NCBI GenBank assembly: GCA_002633025.1
Contig: NMRB01000074.1
Span: 608,315 to 672,314, forward strand
Length of the DNA: 64,000 bases
DNA from: Notospermus geniculatus
Taxonomy: Eukaryota > Nemertea > Pilidiophora > Heteronemertea > Lineidae
Direction: 5' to 3'
Shown: piece after piece, positions 35,501-43,237 of the stretch
Position numbering within the stretch: the stretch's first letter is position 1
Layout of the letters: every line of letters starts with the position of its first letter
Program-made: the position numbers and the translations under genes
Notes under the pieces: model-generated
Database searches by the model: none
Told to the model about the DNA's origin: nothing
What the model saw: the letters and a program-made list of their open reading frames with translations, nothing else

Positions 35501-38500
35501 GAAAATGGATGAAGGTTGTTCACTACTGATGTCATGAGGACTCCAAACTTACCTGTCCAGCCCGGCACACATGTACAAACATCATGATGTAAGCATGTGC
35601 TCCTGTCAGTGCATGCAGTAAGGGAGTAGCATTCACAGAGAGAGTGGCCTCAGTGATGTTATTTGAGCTGACAAGCTCGTGGAGCAAGACAGAGCCACCG
35701 GGAGGATCAAGGGGCTTGTGGAGTGGTTCAAGGGACATCAACACATCGTTCAACTGGAGCAGACCTTGCTTGAGCACCTGAGGTTCGTGGGAGAGGGTCT
35801 GAAAAGAAAACATCCCAAGTTACTATCAAGTCAGGAAATTCGCTACAAGAAACTGTCAGAGGTTAACAAATACTAGATCATTTACACGAATAGCACTTTC
35901 AGAGAACAAGTTATCACTCACAAAACATCAGTGAGAGAGTTCAATAGTTTCATCATGCAGTGTCTGGTCTTCTAACAAATACAGGATGTCCTGTTCAATC
36001 CCCAGCTGATACTAATGGGAAAACAACCCAATGGAAGTATATTGTATACAACAAAGTATATACTTACGAAAACAGCCTTGCAAACCGTGGCAACAGCTTG
36101 GCATGAAGCTGAAGCAGGAAAGTCAATCGGCAGATTCGGCAGGCCAAGGATCGACATCAATGGTACAAGACCTTTCTGAGCAACAAACTCGCGACAATGA
36201 TCATCCGTTGTGTTGTTGCTGAGGATTGCCTCTACAAATTTCATCACATTCAAGACATAGTCCATCAGTGGAATTGGTGTCCTCTCTGCCGATGGTCTGA
36301 AATGAGGTGTTGATATTAGACACACGTCCCACTCAAAATACTTTGCATCTTTCGTTAAATTTTTCCCAAAATGACCAGAGCAAATGATACTTACTGAGTC
36401 ATTTCTCCATCCGATGTCACTGATTTTGTTGGCGTTGTCTGGCTTTGAGCATTGGGAATGTCGTCATCTTCCTCTTCTTCGTCAGAAGATGTACCCTCGT
36501 TAGGGTTTGGTGACCTCAAAGTAACAGTTGTGGAAGTGTCTGATTTCGGTTGGGGTTTCTGGCAGATATACTTCGGATCTTTCCCCATGGAGACGACCTG
36601 TTCGAGCAGCTGGATGATGGCCTTAGTTGCATCCGATCTAAGGGATGGCTGGTGGCGCATCAACTCATCCATGGCATTACCAAGGTTACTTGCAGTATCA
36701 CCTGGAAAGAAAGCGACAAGGGTACAGTCAAAATATGTACCGGTATGTATTGCACTTGATACCAAGCAAAATACCCTGTAATACTCATACTTCTCAAACT
36801 TCTAAGCTTGGTAATAGATTTACCATTATCAGAAAGTGTAAGAGGGGATGCTGCTTGAAAACGACCCGAAGATCAACGAATAATGGAACTTGCAAAAATT
36901 GCCATGAAACTAACCCTTACCAAGAGGATTTGAACTTCTTCTTCTTCTCATGGCCGGTAGATAGTCAGGCGAAAGTAGGACCTTGAAGAGCCTCTCAAAT
37001 GGTTTACATTGGACAAATGCTCCTAGGCCTCTGGTGTTCAAGCACAGGGCACTGAAGACATTGGGAAGAGAGGCCAGGACCTCGCGTGTGGCCGGAACCT
37101 AAGCAAAATAGTAGAGAAACATATTATATGGCAAAGACAGGAGAAAAGTGTGGCGTCGAAACTTGGTCATGATTATGATAAGACGATGTGAAATCGGCAA
37201 CTGAAGGTTGAACAAGTCGCCCATGGGCGATGCGCTCAGCTGACAATATTGATTTTTAGGTGTAATTTAGTTAAATTGTAGGCACATGCTCTAGCCCGAA
37301 AACTGTCCCCTAACTTTAAATTCAAAGTCATGAATTTCATGATTTAAGGCACGTAAGTAAAATAGCAGTGTTTCCAATGGTACTGCAAGCCCTACATGCA
37401 GTAGAAGATGCTGATATGAATATCAACATAGCTCCAGGTAACAGGGTAAAGCTACTGGGTTGCCTGGATGCCACCACTGGTTAGTGAGACCACAACACTA
37501 ATTCATGGTGGCAAGGTTAATCATTATCAATCAATGCATGCTCACATAGACTGTTCAAATATAACTATTTGAATGACCTAAATTGCCAATTAGGCATTGA
37601 GACTGTTGCCACACATAAAAGAATGAGTTGAAGTATGTTACCTTACCTGATGAAAGATTAGTTAGGCTATAACAGCATGTTGAACTTCTCAAGTGATCAA
37701 AAGCACAGTGGCCATTTTTATCAGCTACATGTATGGTTCAACATTGTATCAGTGTTACCACTGGCTATGTGGGACAGGACACCAGGTACTGAGTTACTCA
37801 TGCATAATTTGGAANGTCAAATCTGCTCGATAAATTCATGAATTGTAACACGTTTTGAAGTCTTAGCAGAACAACCAATTGTAACATGTTTTGAAGTCTT
37901 AGCAGAGCAACCAATAGACCACATTACAGACTGATCACTCACAGTGTCTTATGCTTTCTGAGAATGCAGGATCGGGGATTGCTTTCTTCAGGAAGTTCAG
38001 CATCGACTTGAGAAGAGCAGCTCTTTGTGGGAAGCAGGTCAAACCTGGAACAAGTGAAGTACGAAACTTGATTTAGATTATCACTTATGATGGAACATCT
38101 AACAGAAGGATGTTTAAAACAACAATACACATTGGCAATGTTTGTGTCAGCTAAATACCAAGATAACAGCTCAAAGTCTGTCATCTAACGATGCTGGTCA
38201 CTGACTTTATTCTAGCACTGGTTTTACGACCACTGAATACATAACAGTTATTAGCGGAGATACCACAGTGCATGGGAAAGAACATCCTTCACAATTTCAA
38301 TCTTATGCAGGTAAGACTAAGATATACAGATGTATCAGCTAAATACCAAGATAACAGCACATAATCTGCCATCTAACGATGCTGGTCACTGACTTTTTTC
38401 TAGCACTGGTTTTACGACCACCAAATACACATAAGTTATGGGTGGAGATACCACAGTGCATGGGAAAGAACGTTCTTAACCATGTCAATCTTTTGCAGGT

Positions 38501-41500
38501 TAGGTATGATTGATGTACAGATGTATCAGCTAAATACCAAGATAACAGCTCGTAGTCTGCCATCAAACGATGCTGGTCACTGACTTTTTCTTGCACTGGT
38601 TTTACGACCACCAAATACACAGAAGTTATGGGTGGAGATACCACAGTGCATGGGAAAGAACGTTCTTACTGTCAATCTTTTGGAGGTAAGGTTTACACAT
38701 GTATCAGCTAAATACCAAGACCACAGCTCAAAGTCTGCCATCTAACGATGCTGGTCACTGACTTTTTTCTAGCACTGGTTTTACGACCACCAAACACACA
38801 ACAGTTTAGGGTGGAGATACCACAGTGCATGGGAAACGATGTCAATCTTTTGAATGTAAGGTATACATGTACAGATGTGTCAGCTAAATACCAAGATAAC
38901 AGCTCATAGTCTGTCATCTAACGATGCTGGCCACTGACTTTTTCTTGCACTGGTTTTACGACCACCAAACACACAACAGTTTAGGGTGGAGATACCACAG
39001 TGCGTTGTCATCATCCAAGGTTGACAGTTGTAAGGCATTTTGTCTGAAGTAGACTAGTTCTAATGGCTTCTTTACCTGTCTTGGCTTCAGCATACATATC
39101 TGCCTTTTCTTTTGTCACTGCTCCATGTGAGGAGGAGGCACCGGCATTGACAGCATCACTGGCCTTGTGTTCATCCATATCCATGGGAGAACCAGTGTCG
39201 TGCAGGCTGGCAGGTGAGGCAGGATTCGAATCAAGACCACTGGTCGACTCGCTCCGTTCTGGCTTGATCACGAATGGCTGCTCCTTCCTACAAATGTCCA
39301 CTTCATGCTGCAATATCGAACACAGTGGTACATGACAAATGACTCATTTTCAAGGATGCATTATCTACAACCCTTTCACCAAGTTTTAATACATTCTGTC
39401 TCATTTTTGTTTCATAAACACTCCCAATACTACTTGCTTACCTCTAGCCTGTTGATGAAGGCAGAGAGTCCACCATGGGACTGAAAGGCAGCCATGTCCA
39501 GATTGGTAATCAAATCAACGACCCGGACAGCACGTGTAACGAACTGAAATGGAAATTCTTGTGTCATGAATATCAAGAGGGCAGAGTGGAAACTGAACAA
39601 TTTGAAAGATCTGGTCAAAGTACATGTACTGTAAAACCTGCCTTCAATCTACATGAAAATTATGCCCGAACTTGCAACACATGGATATCCAAAGATGTCC
39701 ATCCCATCAGCCATAGAAGAGGAACAAGAGAGCGTTTCTTACCGTGATGTGCTCTTGGCCTTCTCCATACCAGTTGATTACTTTCAGGAGGGATTCCATC
39801 ATCCCACAGGACTCAAGAGCTTCACCACCTAAGAACAAAGAACGAATCAACCACTGCAAGTTTCCATCCTTTAGAATATAACAGGTCATTTCAGGAATTC
39901 ACCTGGTCCAACCTTGAAATCCACCATTCCACTCCTTTGTACGTGTATTATTACTCTAAGTGGTCTGAAATTTGACACACTTGACAATAATTTCAATTGA
40001 TCTCCACTTACCACTTTCGTAACTTGCAAGATGGTAGAGGAATGAGAAGAGGGCTGTGGCAAAAGGGAGTGGAAATGATTCCAGGTTGTTATCTGAAATA
40101 AGCAGAAATTGTTGCAACAGAAATAGGACAGCAATTAAAAGAACTCACCAACTAACACTGTTCTCAGATCAAGAGTCAGAAAAATGCAATTGACATCTAT
40201 CATTACAAGTGTCAGTTGCAATCCAGTCAGGAAACACTGCTCAAAGGACATGTGATACTGATGAAGTTGGCTTTCAATGTACTTGCACGCAGAATGTGCA
40301 CATACCTGACATATGCTGTATACAAGTCCTCACCAAAACGGGCAAGAACCCATGGTAGGATGCTGCTCCAGTGGCATCAATGATTGCATTCAACCTAAAA
40401 TTGGAACTGGAAATCAAACAACAACTTTGACAAACCACAACATCGAAAGGATGAAAAACATGAGTAGCTGTCTAAAAATTGTCAAACAGCACAGTTGTAT
40501 GCCACAGCAACTACAAGTGATGAGATGTCTTATCACACTCTGCATCATGAACTTAGGTACAAACATCCTACTTACTTTGGGTTCCTTTCCAAATGAATAA
40601 CAGATGTCAGTGTTCGGAGTGATGCAGCTTTGATGTCCATCAACTTGGGGTCATTCAATTCAAGGATATCAACCAACTCTTCAATCAGGCCATTGTAGAG
40701 CAAGCTGTTGACATTGTCTTGAATGGCATTTGAGTAAACTGGAAACAAAGAAGGGTATAACACTGAAGAAGTGCAAGTCTGTGGAGCAGGGAAGACTACC
40801 GATGGAATCCTGCTGGCACTCAAGAGTTTGGAAAAACACATTCATCTGTTAATTATCAAATAACCAAGTCCGTTTTCCTTACCAAGGATTGAAATGGCTT
40901 GTAATCTTGCCTGCACGCATTGAATTCTGCGTTCATACTTGGAAAATGCGTGGGCCAATCGAATATGGGTGAACAGTGAAATCTGCAGAAGAGAAATTAA
41001 ATACTTTCAGGTTCTTTTTGTGAGGGCAGGAGTGAATGCTAAGGAATCTTCATGGTATGTAATGAACTAGACTGAACCAATAATTCTTTCATTTTTTACT
41101 TTGTGAAACCAGCAACTGAAATGGCTGTCTATAAAGAACAAAATAATGTTACCTGCTTGTCATCTGGTACAGCAAATGTTTTGAGAAGTTCCTCCATTAT
41201 TTCACCTGGAGGTTTCTCAACTTTGTCCAAGTTATCCACATGGATACAGCTCACAACATTGGCTGTATTCTGAAACGAAGATGCATGGCATGCTGTCAAG
41301 ATGGAACATTGTGCACTCCGAAACTAGTTGTTACCACTAATCATAGTTTAACTTATCCAATCATTGACATCAAAGTATGAGCTTTAGGCTTAGTTGGGAT
41401 GCTTACCTTCTTGCCAGATTTGTCATCACTAACTTCTGCATAGAATTCGAAGTGAAGGGTTGTTGAACTGGCAGGGTATTTCTAGAAATCGACAAAGAAC

Positions 41501-43237
41501 AGAATATGAATTCAGTCACAGTGTAGCAAATACATAACAACATGCAAGTCTTCATAGAAGCATTTTAACATTTAGACTACATTCTCCAGAGAAGTGGATG
41601 CACTAAATACATGTACTTACATTTATTGGTAGATCTTGACAACAATCGGCAAGTCCAAAACCATTTTCCTTGCCACCCCAGCTCTGTAAAAGAATGAAGA
41701 ATGTAGGTCAGAATCCACCCAAACATTTTTTTCACAGAAACTGAACCTTTTCCTGGTGACAGAGCATCATTATGTACCATGTGACAACTAGATGGATTTT
41801 AATGGACGATGAAAACTTGCCTCAGCCAGATGAGAAAGCCTTAGAACAAGTGCTTGCTTCTTCTCCATGTTCAACCTTGTGATGAAGTTCGATCTCTTGC
41901 TGAACACGTACAGAAGGTTCAATACCCCTAGGACAACCGTCATGTCACTTGATGACATGAGAGTTGTAAGATGTTCCATCGAATTGTAGAGATGGCGAGA
42001 AAAACTGTGCTCGATCAGCAAGGCTGTGAACAGGAGGACTTGGAGGAGCAATTCCTTCAACTAAAAGAGAAGAGATGTGCGAGAAAAACTTGATCAGTCT
42101 TTCATCTCAGCAATGCCAGTTCTGTAGTGACGCAACAATTTCCACAAGTTCAAGAAACTGTGTTTTTACAATGTTTCATCTCTGGGTCAAATACTTGTCC
42201 GGTATCATTATAGGCCTTGAAATGTAGGGAATCCAACACTACTGTGATATAAGGCAGATTCAACAGATCAAACCATTCCTATAAGAGCATCGCAGAATTG
42301 TTACAAACCTGCTCATTGCCCTCCAGATCACACGTCAGGATCCATTTCGTATCTGTCTCCTTCTTGCATGTTTTTTCCAGGACTTCATCGAATATATCAA
42401 GTACATCTGCCCAGTGGAACAACTCGCACTGAAACAAAGAAATTGCCCATGTTGAACACAATTTTTGAACACATTTTTCTGAAATTGATGTCTTAGCATG
42501 CGAAAAATCATCCAGAGGGAAGCTGACTATGATGTGCAAAGCCCAAGTTGACAACTTCATGACAAATTGTGGATTTCTCAGATCTTTTCATCTACATATT
42601 GTGTGATTAGGACATGTGCTTGATAGACATCATTGAAATCCACACTGAATTTCCACGGGAGCTTGGGTCGTATCTGATGCATACAGGTACATGTATCAGA
42701 AAACTTCAATGAGGGCCACAGGCAAACTTCCTACAGAGACAACAGGCGACTGTCATAACATCCACATGTCAAAGCATGAAGTTAGTTTTCTTTATTTAGT
42801 AAGTAATCTACCTTCCCATAGGACCATGACTTGATTTGCTTCAATTCACCAAGTAAATCATCCTGACTGCAGGACTTGAGGCGTTCAATTAATGTTCGGC
42901 AGTCAGCAGGCTGGAAGGAAGAAATTCTCCATTTATGAGCTTAAAATCATCAACATATCAGGTCAGTGCAATCATCTCAACATGAAGTTCTTGCGCTGTA
43001 GGTATGCAGAACTTGACACACTCATGCCTAAACACTCAAGAACTTTGAACGATCTACGGCTCCTAAGACCAAATCCAACTGCTGCTGAAATACAATGTAA
43101 CCTGGAAAGCATTATGTCATTTAAGTTAAATGTCACTCACCACTTCTGATGTGCCTTTCTTCAGTTTATTCTGATCGATTTTCATCTTCTCTATTTGATT
43201 ACAACTAAATGTTCCAAAAACCTATGTTCCACATGGC
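13385..43237 (-). CDS. HUWE1: HUWE1, giant HECT E3 ubiquitin ligase (61 coding exons found)
   Basis: The start ATG is at 43185-43183 ([15 protein letters not shown]), with 5' UTR continuing to an acceptor at 43237. The stop is at 13387-13385. I traced 61 exons with consistent GT-AG borders; every junction is in phase except one break between 37943 and 37098. Visible coding is about 13.15 kb, some 4,380 residues (human 4,374), and the order matches human HUWE1 throughout. HUWE1 ubiquitinates MCL1, p53, MYC, histones and unassembled ribosomal proteins, and the human protein folds as a ring of armadillo-like repeats ending in the HECT domain. Oddities: one conserved exon region missing at an N (37815), two haplotype duplications (24.2-26.4 and 33.7-35.0 kb), one GC-AG intron, and many introns carrying snoRNA-like sequences. 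Exon details are in the segment entries. Confidence 0.95.
15500..15588 (-). ncRNA. Box C/D snoRNA candidate, guide unassigned
   Basis: In the intron between HUWE1 exons 15659-15880 and 15071-15346. On the sense strand it has a perfect 8-bp terminal stem CCTGCATG/CATGCAGG, box C AATGATG directly after the stem, and box D CTGA (15511-15508) directly before its partner strand. A candidate guide before an internal CTGT (GAGCCAATACAGTTCA) was not matched to an rRNA. A single copy was seen. Confidence 0.6.
17613..18925 (-). CDS. HUWE1: HUWE1 1.3-kb exon 51
   Basis: This is the longest exon (1,313 bp). The reading frame enters as GRFRTGGVR...[18 protein letters not shown], so it begins well upstream of the first Met at 18758. 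It then gives [60 protein letters not shown] and [20 protein letters not shown], ending LQLAVQ. It corresponds to the helical region before the HECT-proximal segment. Several exons appear fused relative to mammals; this is an inference from length. Confidence 0.92.
19028..22180 (-). CDS. HUWE1: HUWE1 Ser/Thr/Pro-rich linker and UBM repeats, exons 43-50
   Basis: Exons are 22180-22008 (charged, [14 protein letters not shown]), 21644-21539, 21378-21262, 21145-21052, 20912-20539, 20089-19960, 19847-19571 and 19319-19028. The last two hold three ubiquitin-binding motif repeats: [35 protein letters not shown] and [17 protein letters not shown]. In human HUWE1 these UBMs (DUF4414) help engage ubiquitin on substrates. 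The intervening linker is low in conservation, as in other animals. Confidence 0.92.
19412..19478 (-). ncRNA. SNORD27: U27-like box C/D snoRNA, copy 4
   Basis: In the intron between exons 19571-19847 and 19028-19319, 92 nt from the 3' splice site. Box C-like GTGATGT is followed by ACAAGCATATGT directly before box D' CTGA, and box D is CCTGAG. The antisense element pairs with 18S rRNA CAUAUGCUUGU. The fifth base from D' faces A27, the site guided by vertebrate U27. Confidence 0.7.
21830..21937. mobile_element. Palindromic MITE, 108 bp
   Basis: A nearly perfect inverted repeat with ends GGGCCC.TGTTC..GAAGC and inner arms CGTTAGGTTAACGATGTCGTTA / TAACGACATCGTTAACCTAACG (listed in parts) around a short centre. 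Intronic in HUWE1. Confidence 0.75.
22398..26075 (-). CDS. HUWE1: HUWE1 acidic tract and following exons 38-42
   Basis: Exons are 26075-25941 (second copy 24797-24663), 24369-24097 (partial second copy 25653-25454), 23861-23543 ([22 protein letters not shown]), 22929-22782 ([22 protein letters not shown]) and 22518-22398 ([10 protein letters not shown]). The acidic exon encodes about 65 residues that are mostly Asp and Glu, from imperfect GAT/GAG triplets. It corresponds to the acidic region of human HUWE1 near residue 2400. A 31-N gap at 25423-25453 cuts the second copy. Confidence 0.9.
23946..24013 (-). ncRNA. SNORD81: U81-like box C/D snoRNA, copy 3
   Basis: In the intron between exons 24097-24369 and 23543-23861, 84 nt from the 3' splice site. 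Terminal stem TACTG/CAGTA, box C GTGATGA, guide TTGAACTCTCTCA before D' CTGA, box D CTGA. The guide pairs with 28S GAGAGAGUUCAA, the target of vertebrate U81. Confidence 0.75.
24442..24509 (-). ncRNA. SNORD81: U81-like box C/D snoRNA, copy 2
   Basis: In the intron between exon copies 24663-24797 and 24097-24369, 72 nt from the 3' splice site. Box C ATGATGA, guide TTGAACTCTCTCA followed by D' CTGA, box D CTGA, and a short CACC/GGTG-type terminal stem. The allelic duplicate is at 25719-25788. Confidence 0.75.
24882..24964 (-). ncRNA. Family-4 box C/D snoRNA, haplotype copy
   Basis: Allelic to 26160-26242. Perfect terminal stem GGTCATA/TATGACC, box C ATGATGA, box D CTGA preceded by CACCTTGGAGAA. 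Confidence 0.7.
25454..25653 (-). pseudogene. Partial duplicate of the acidic HUWE1 exon (haplotype copy)
   Basis: Identical or nearly so to 24168-24369. It starts at the edge of the N gap (25453) and keeps the same splice acceptor at 25653. The downstream exon copy 25941-26075 equals 24663-24797. The pair mark overlapping haplotype contigs on either side of the gap. Confidence 0.85.
25719..25788 (-). ncRNA. SNORD81: U81-like box C/D snoRNA, haplotype copy of copy 2
   Basis: Same boxes and guide as 24442-24509, with one change next to box C. It lies in the duplicated block. Confidence 0.7.
26160..26242 (-). ncRNA. Family-4 box C/D snoRNA, copy 2
   Basis: In the intron between exons 26486-26734 and 25941-26075, 84 nt from the 3' splice site. 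Perfect 7-bp terminal stem GGTCATA/TATGACC, box C CATGATGAA, box D CTGA (26170-26167). The guide CACCTTGGAGAA before box D is antisense to the 28S segment UCUCCAAGGUG as I recall it; the predicted target is the C of UCU-C-CAAGG. Confidence 0.75.
26486..29658 (-). CDS. HUWE1: HUWE1 central exons 31-37
   Basis: Exons are 29658-29544, 29334-29094 ([20 protein letters not shown]), 28971-28617 ([16 protein letters not shown]), 28408-28236, 28101-27883 ([14 protein letters not shown]), 27568-27007 ([31 protein letters not shown]) and 26734-26486 (acidic, [10 protein letters not shown]). All phases join. The order matches the human central solenoid between WWE and the acidic tract. Confidence 0.93.
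27649..27725 (-). ncRNA. Family-4 box C/D snoRNA, copy 1
   Basis: In the intron between exons 27883-28101 and 27007-27568, 80 nt from the 3' splice site. The terminal stem is changed to GGTCAA/TTGACC but still pairs. Box C AATGATGA, C'-like CAATGATGG, box D CTGA. The same guide CACCTTGGAGAA is kept while the rest has diverged, which supports a guide function. Confidence 0.75.
29410..29485 (-). ncRNA. Family-3 box C/D snoRNA, copy 4
   Basis: In the intron between exons 29544-29658 and 29094-29334, 75 nt from the 3' splice site. Terminal stem TACCAG/CTGGTA, box C GTGATGATG, guide AAGCTCAACAGGT before box D CTGA. The guide is antisense to the 28S segment CCUGUUGAGCUU; the predicted target is its first G. 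Confidence 0.75.
29771..30065 (-). CDS. HUWE1: HUWE1 WWE domain exon
   Basis: One 295-bp exon carries the complete WWE domain. It has [16 protein letters not shown], a conserved R/T-rich centre ([16 protein letters not shown]) and [13 protein letters not shown], followed by a Lys/Glu-rich stretch. WWE domains bind poly-ADP-ribose or isoADP-ribose in other ligases; in HUWE1 the domain lies at about residue 1603-1680 of the human protein. Confidence 0.96.
30303..30380 (-). ncRNA. Family-3 box C/D snoRNA, copy 3 (guide diverged)
   Basis: In the intron between exons 30441-30528 and 29771-30065. Perfect 7-bp terminal stem GTACCAG/CTGGTAC, box C GTGATGATG and box D CTGA are present. The guide reads AGTCTCAATAGAT instead of AAGCTCAACAGGT, so it may be decaying or retargeted. 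Confidence 0.6.
30441..31760 (-). CDS. HUWE1: HUWE1 exons 27-29
   Basis: Exons are 31760-31527 (LDKKNDED..., [16 protein letters not shown]), 31093-30822 ([32 protein letters not shown]) and 30528-30441 ([21 protein letters not shown]). They link the UIM to the WWE domain and match the human order. The two introns between them, and the one after, each carry a snoRNA-like unit. Confidence 0.93.
30663..30736 (-). ncRNA. Family-3 box C/D snoRNA, copy 2
   Basis: In the intron between exons 30822-31093 and 30441-30528. Terminal stem GCAAG/CTTGC, box C ATGATGA, intact guide AAGCTCAACAGGT, box D CTGA. Confidence 0.75.
31231..31304 (-). ncRNA. Family-3 box C/D snoRNA, copy 1
   Basis: In the intron between exons 31527-31760 and 30822-31093. 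Terminal stem GCAAG/CTTGC, box C GTGATGATG, guide AAGCTCAACAGGT, box D CTGA (31241-31238). Very close to copy 2, so a recent intron-to-intron copy. Confidence 0.75.
32157..33018 (-). CDS. HUWE1: HUWE1 UBA and UIM exons (24-26)
   Basis: Exon 33018-32779 is a linker ending QVNQEQLQQ. Exon 32606-32478 encodes a UBA domain ([19 protein letters not shown], then [14 protein letters not shown]). Exon 32255-32157 encodes a UIM ([20 protein letters not shown]). Both bind ubiquitin. The order UBA then UIM is the same as in the human protein near residues 1316-1390. Confidence 0.95.
33131..35798 (-). CDS. HUWE1: HUWE1 exons 19-23
   Basis: Exons are 35798-35553 ([22 protein letters not shown]), 35317-34659 ([22 protein letters not shown] ... 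[22 protein letters not shown], split here), 33742-33620, 33469-33396 and 33288-33131 ([14 protein letters not shown]). The 659-bp exon exists once in full (34659-35317). A second, truncated copy at 34008-34375 is cut by an N at 34376. All phases agree when the full copy is joined to 33742. Confidence 0.92.
33818..33888 (-). ncRNA. SNORD27: U27-like box C/D snoRNA, copy 3
   Basis: In the intron between HUWE1 exons 20 and 21, 75 nt from the 3' splice site, the spacing typical of vertebrate intronic snoRNAs. Perfect terminal stem GGATTTC/GAAATCC, box C AATGATGG, guide AACAAGCATATGT before D' CTGA, box D CTGA. The guide pairs with 18S rRNA so that A27 lies five bases from D'. Human U27 has the same ACAAGCATATG core. 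Confidence 0.85.
34008..34375 (-). pseudogene. Truncated duplicate of HUWE1 exon 20 (haplotype copy)
   Basis: The residues match the 3' two thirds of exon 34659-35317 with only a few silent or intronic changes. The copy ends abruptly in ...AAMES at an N (34376). On the other side of the N the sequence resumes inside a copy of exon 21 (AGATGTAGAATGTTAACC, compare 33727-33743). This is a contig overlap, not a working second exon. Confidence 0.85.
34469..34539 (-). ncRNA. SNORD27: U27-like box C/D snoRNA, haplotype copy of copy 3
   Basis: Same stem, boxes and guide as 33818-33888, in the duplicated block after the N at 34376. Confidence 0.8.
35417..35481 (-). ncRNA. SNORD27: U27-like box C/D snoRNA, copy 2 (degenerate D')
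   Basis: In the intron between exons 35553-35798 and 34659-35317, 99 nt from the 3' splice site. Stem ATTTC/GAAAT, box C AATGATGG, guide AACAAGCATATGT intact, box D CTGA. The D' box reads CAGA rather than CTGA, so guiding may be weakened. Confidence 0.6.
35894..35962 (-). ncRNA. SNORD81: U81-like box C/D snoRNA, copy 1
   Basis: In the intron between exons 36068-36296 and 35553-35798, 95 nt from the 3' splice site. Stem CACT/AGTG, box C ATGATGA, guide ATTGAACTCTCTCA before D' CTGA, C' GTGATAA, box D CTGA. The guide pairs with 28S GAGAGAGUUCAA. The internal layout resembles human U81 as I remember it. Confidence 0.8.
36068..43185 (-). CDS. HUWE1: HUWE1 N-terminal armadillo-like region, exons 1-18
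   Basis: Exons are 43185-43141, 42907-42812, 42428-42309, 42060-41821, 41683-41621, 41481-41407, 41269-41153, 40982-40883, 40738-40576, 40394-40306, 40092-40012, 39828-39743, 39543-39442, 39307-39076, 38044-37943, then 37098-36921, 36701-36395 and 36296-36068. Recognisable strings are [92 protein letters not shown] and SNNTTDDHC. This covers the DUF908/DUF913 armadillo region. The exon at 41821 uses a GC donor (GAG|GCAAGT). Between exons 15 (ends phase 1) and 16 (starts phase 0), about 60 conserved residues are not present. Confidence 0.93.
37548..37720. repeat. Structured dispersed repeat, copy 2
   Basis: Second copy of the 11030-11205 sequence, inside a HUWE1 intron. Mismatches are spread but the long hairpin arms (TGAGTTGAAGTATGTTA / TAACAGCATGTTGAACTTCTCA, in parts) are kept. 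Confidence 0.6.
37815..37815. other. Single N at a probable contig join
   Basis: The join lies in the intron where a conserved HUWE1 coding segment is missing. A short repeat, AACA(C/T)GTTTTGAAGTCTTAGCAGA, occurs twice just after it. Confidence 0.6.
38140..39003 (-). ncRNA. Tandem array of five H/ACA snoRNA-like units
   Basis: Five direct repeats with spacing 176-191 bp fill the intron between HUWE1 exons 39076-39307 and 37943-38044. Sense-strand units are 38271-38140, 38459-38328, 38649-38519, 38828-38697 and 39003-38873. Each has hairpin 1 bounded by GCACTG/CAGTGC, an H-box-like AGAANA or AGAAAA, hairpin 2 bounded by TCAG/CTGA, and ACA three bases from the end. In unit 1 the upper stem is CCGCT/AGTGG instead of CCACC/GGTGG, including a compensated C-G to T-A pair. 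The rRNA or snRNA target was not identified. An ordinary minisatellite is the alternative. Confidence 0.6.
42569..42643 (-). ncRNA. SNORD27: U27-like box C/D snoRNA, copy 1 (guide diverged)
   Basis: In the intron between exons 42812-42907 and 42309-42428. Perfect 9-bp terminal stem GTGGATTTC/GAAATCCAC, box C AATGATG, box D CTGA. The guide reads CAAGCACATGT with one change against the A27 guide and the D' box is CCTA. Probably a retired or retargeted copy. Confidence 0.6.

Noticed and set aside
42090-42190. C/D-like boxes in the intron after HUWE1 exon 3
   Set aside because: Box C is degenerate (AGATGAA) and there is no stem.
13385-43237. let-7/miR-98 cluster as in the mammalian HUWE1 intron
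   Set aside because: No TGAGGTAGTAG-type sequence or its complement was seen in any HUWE1 intron.
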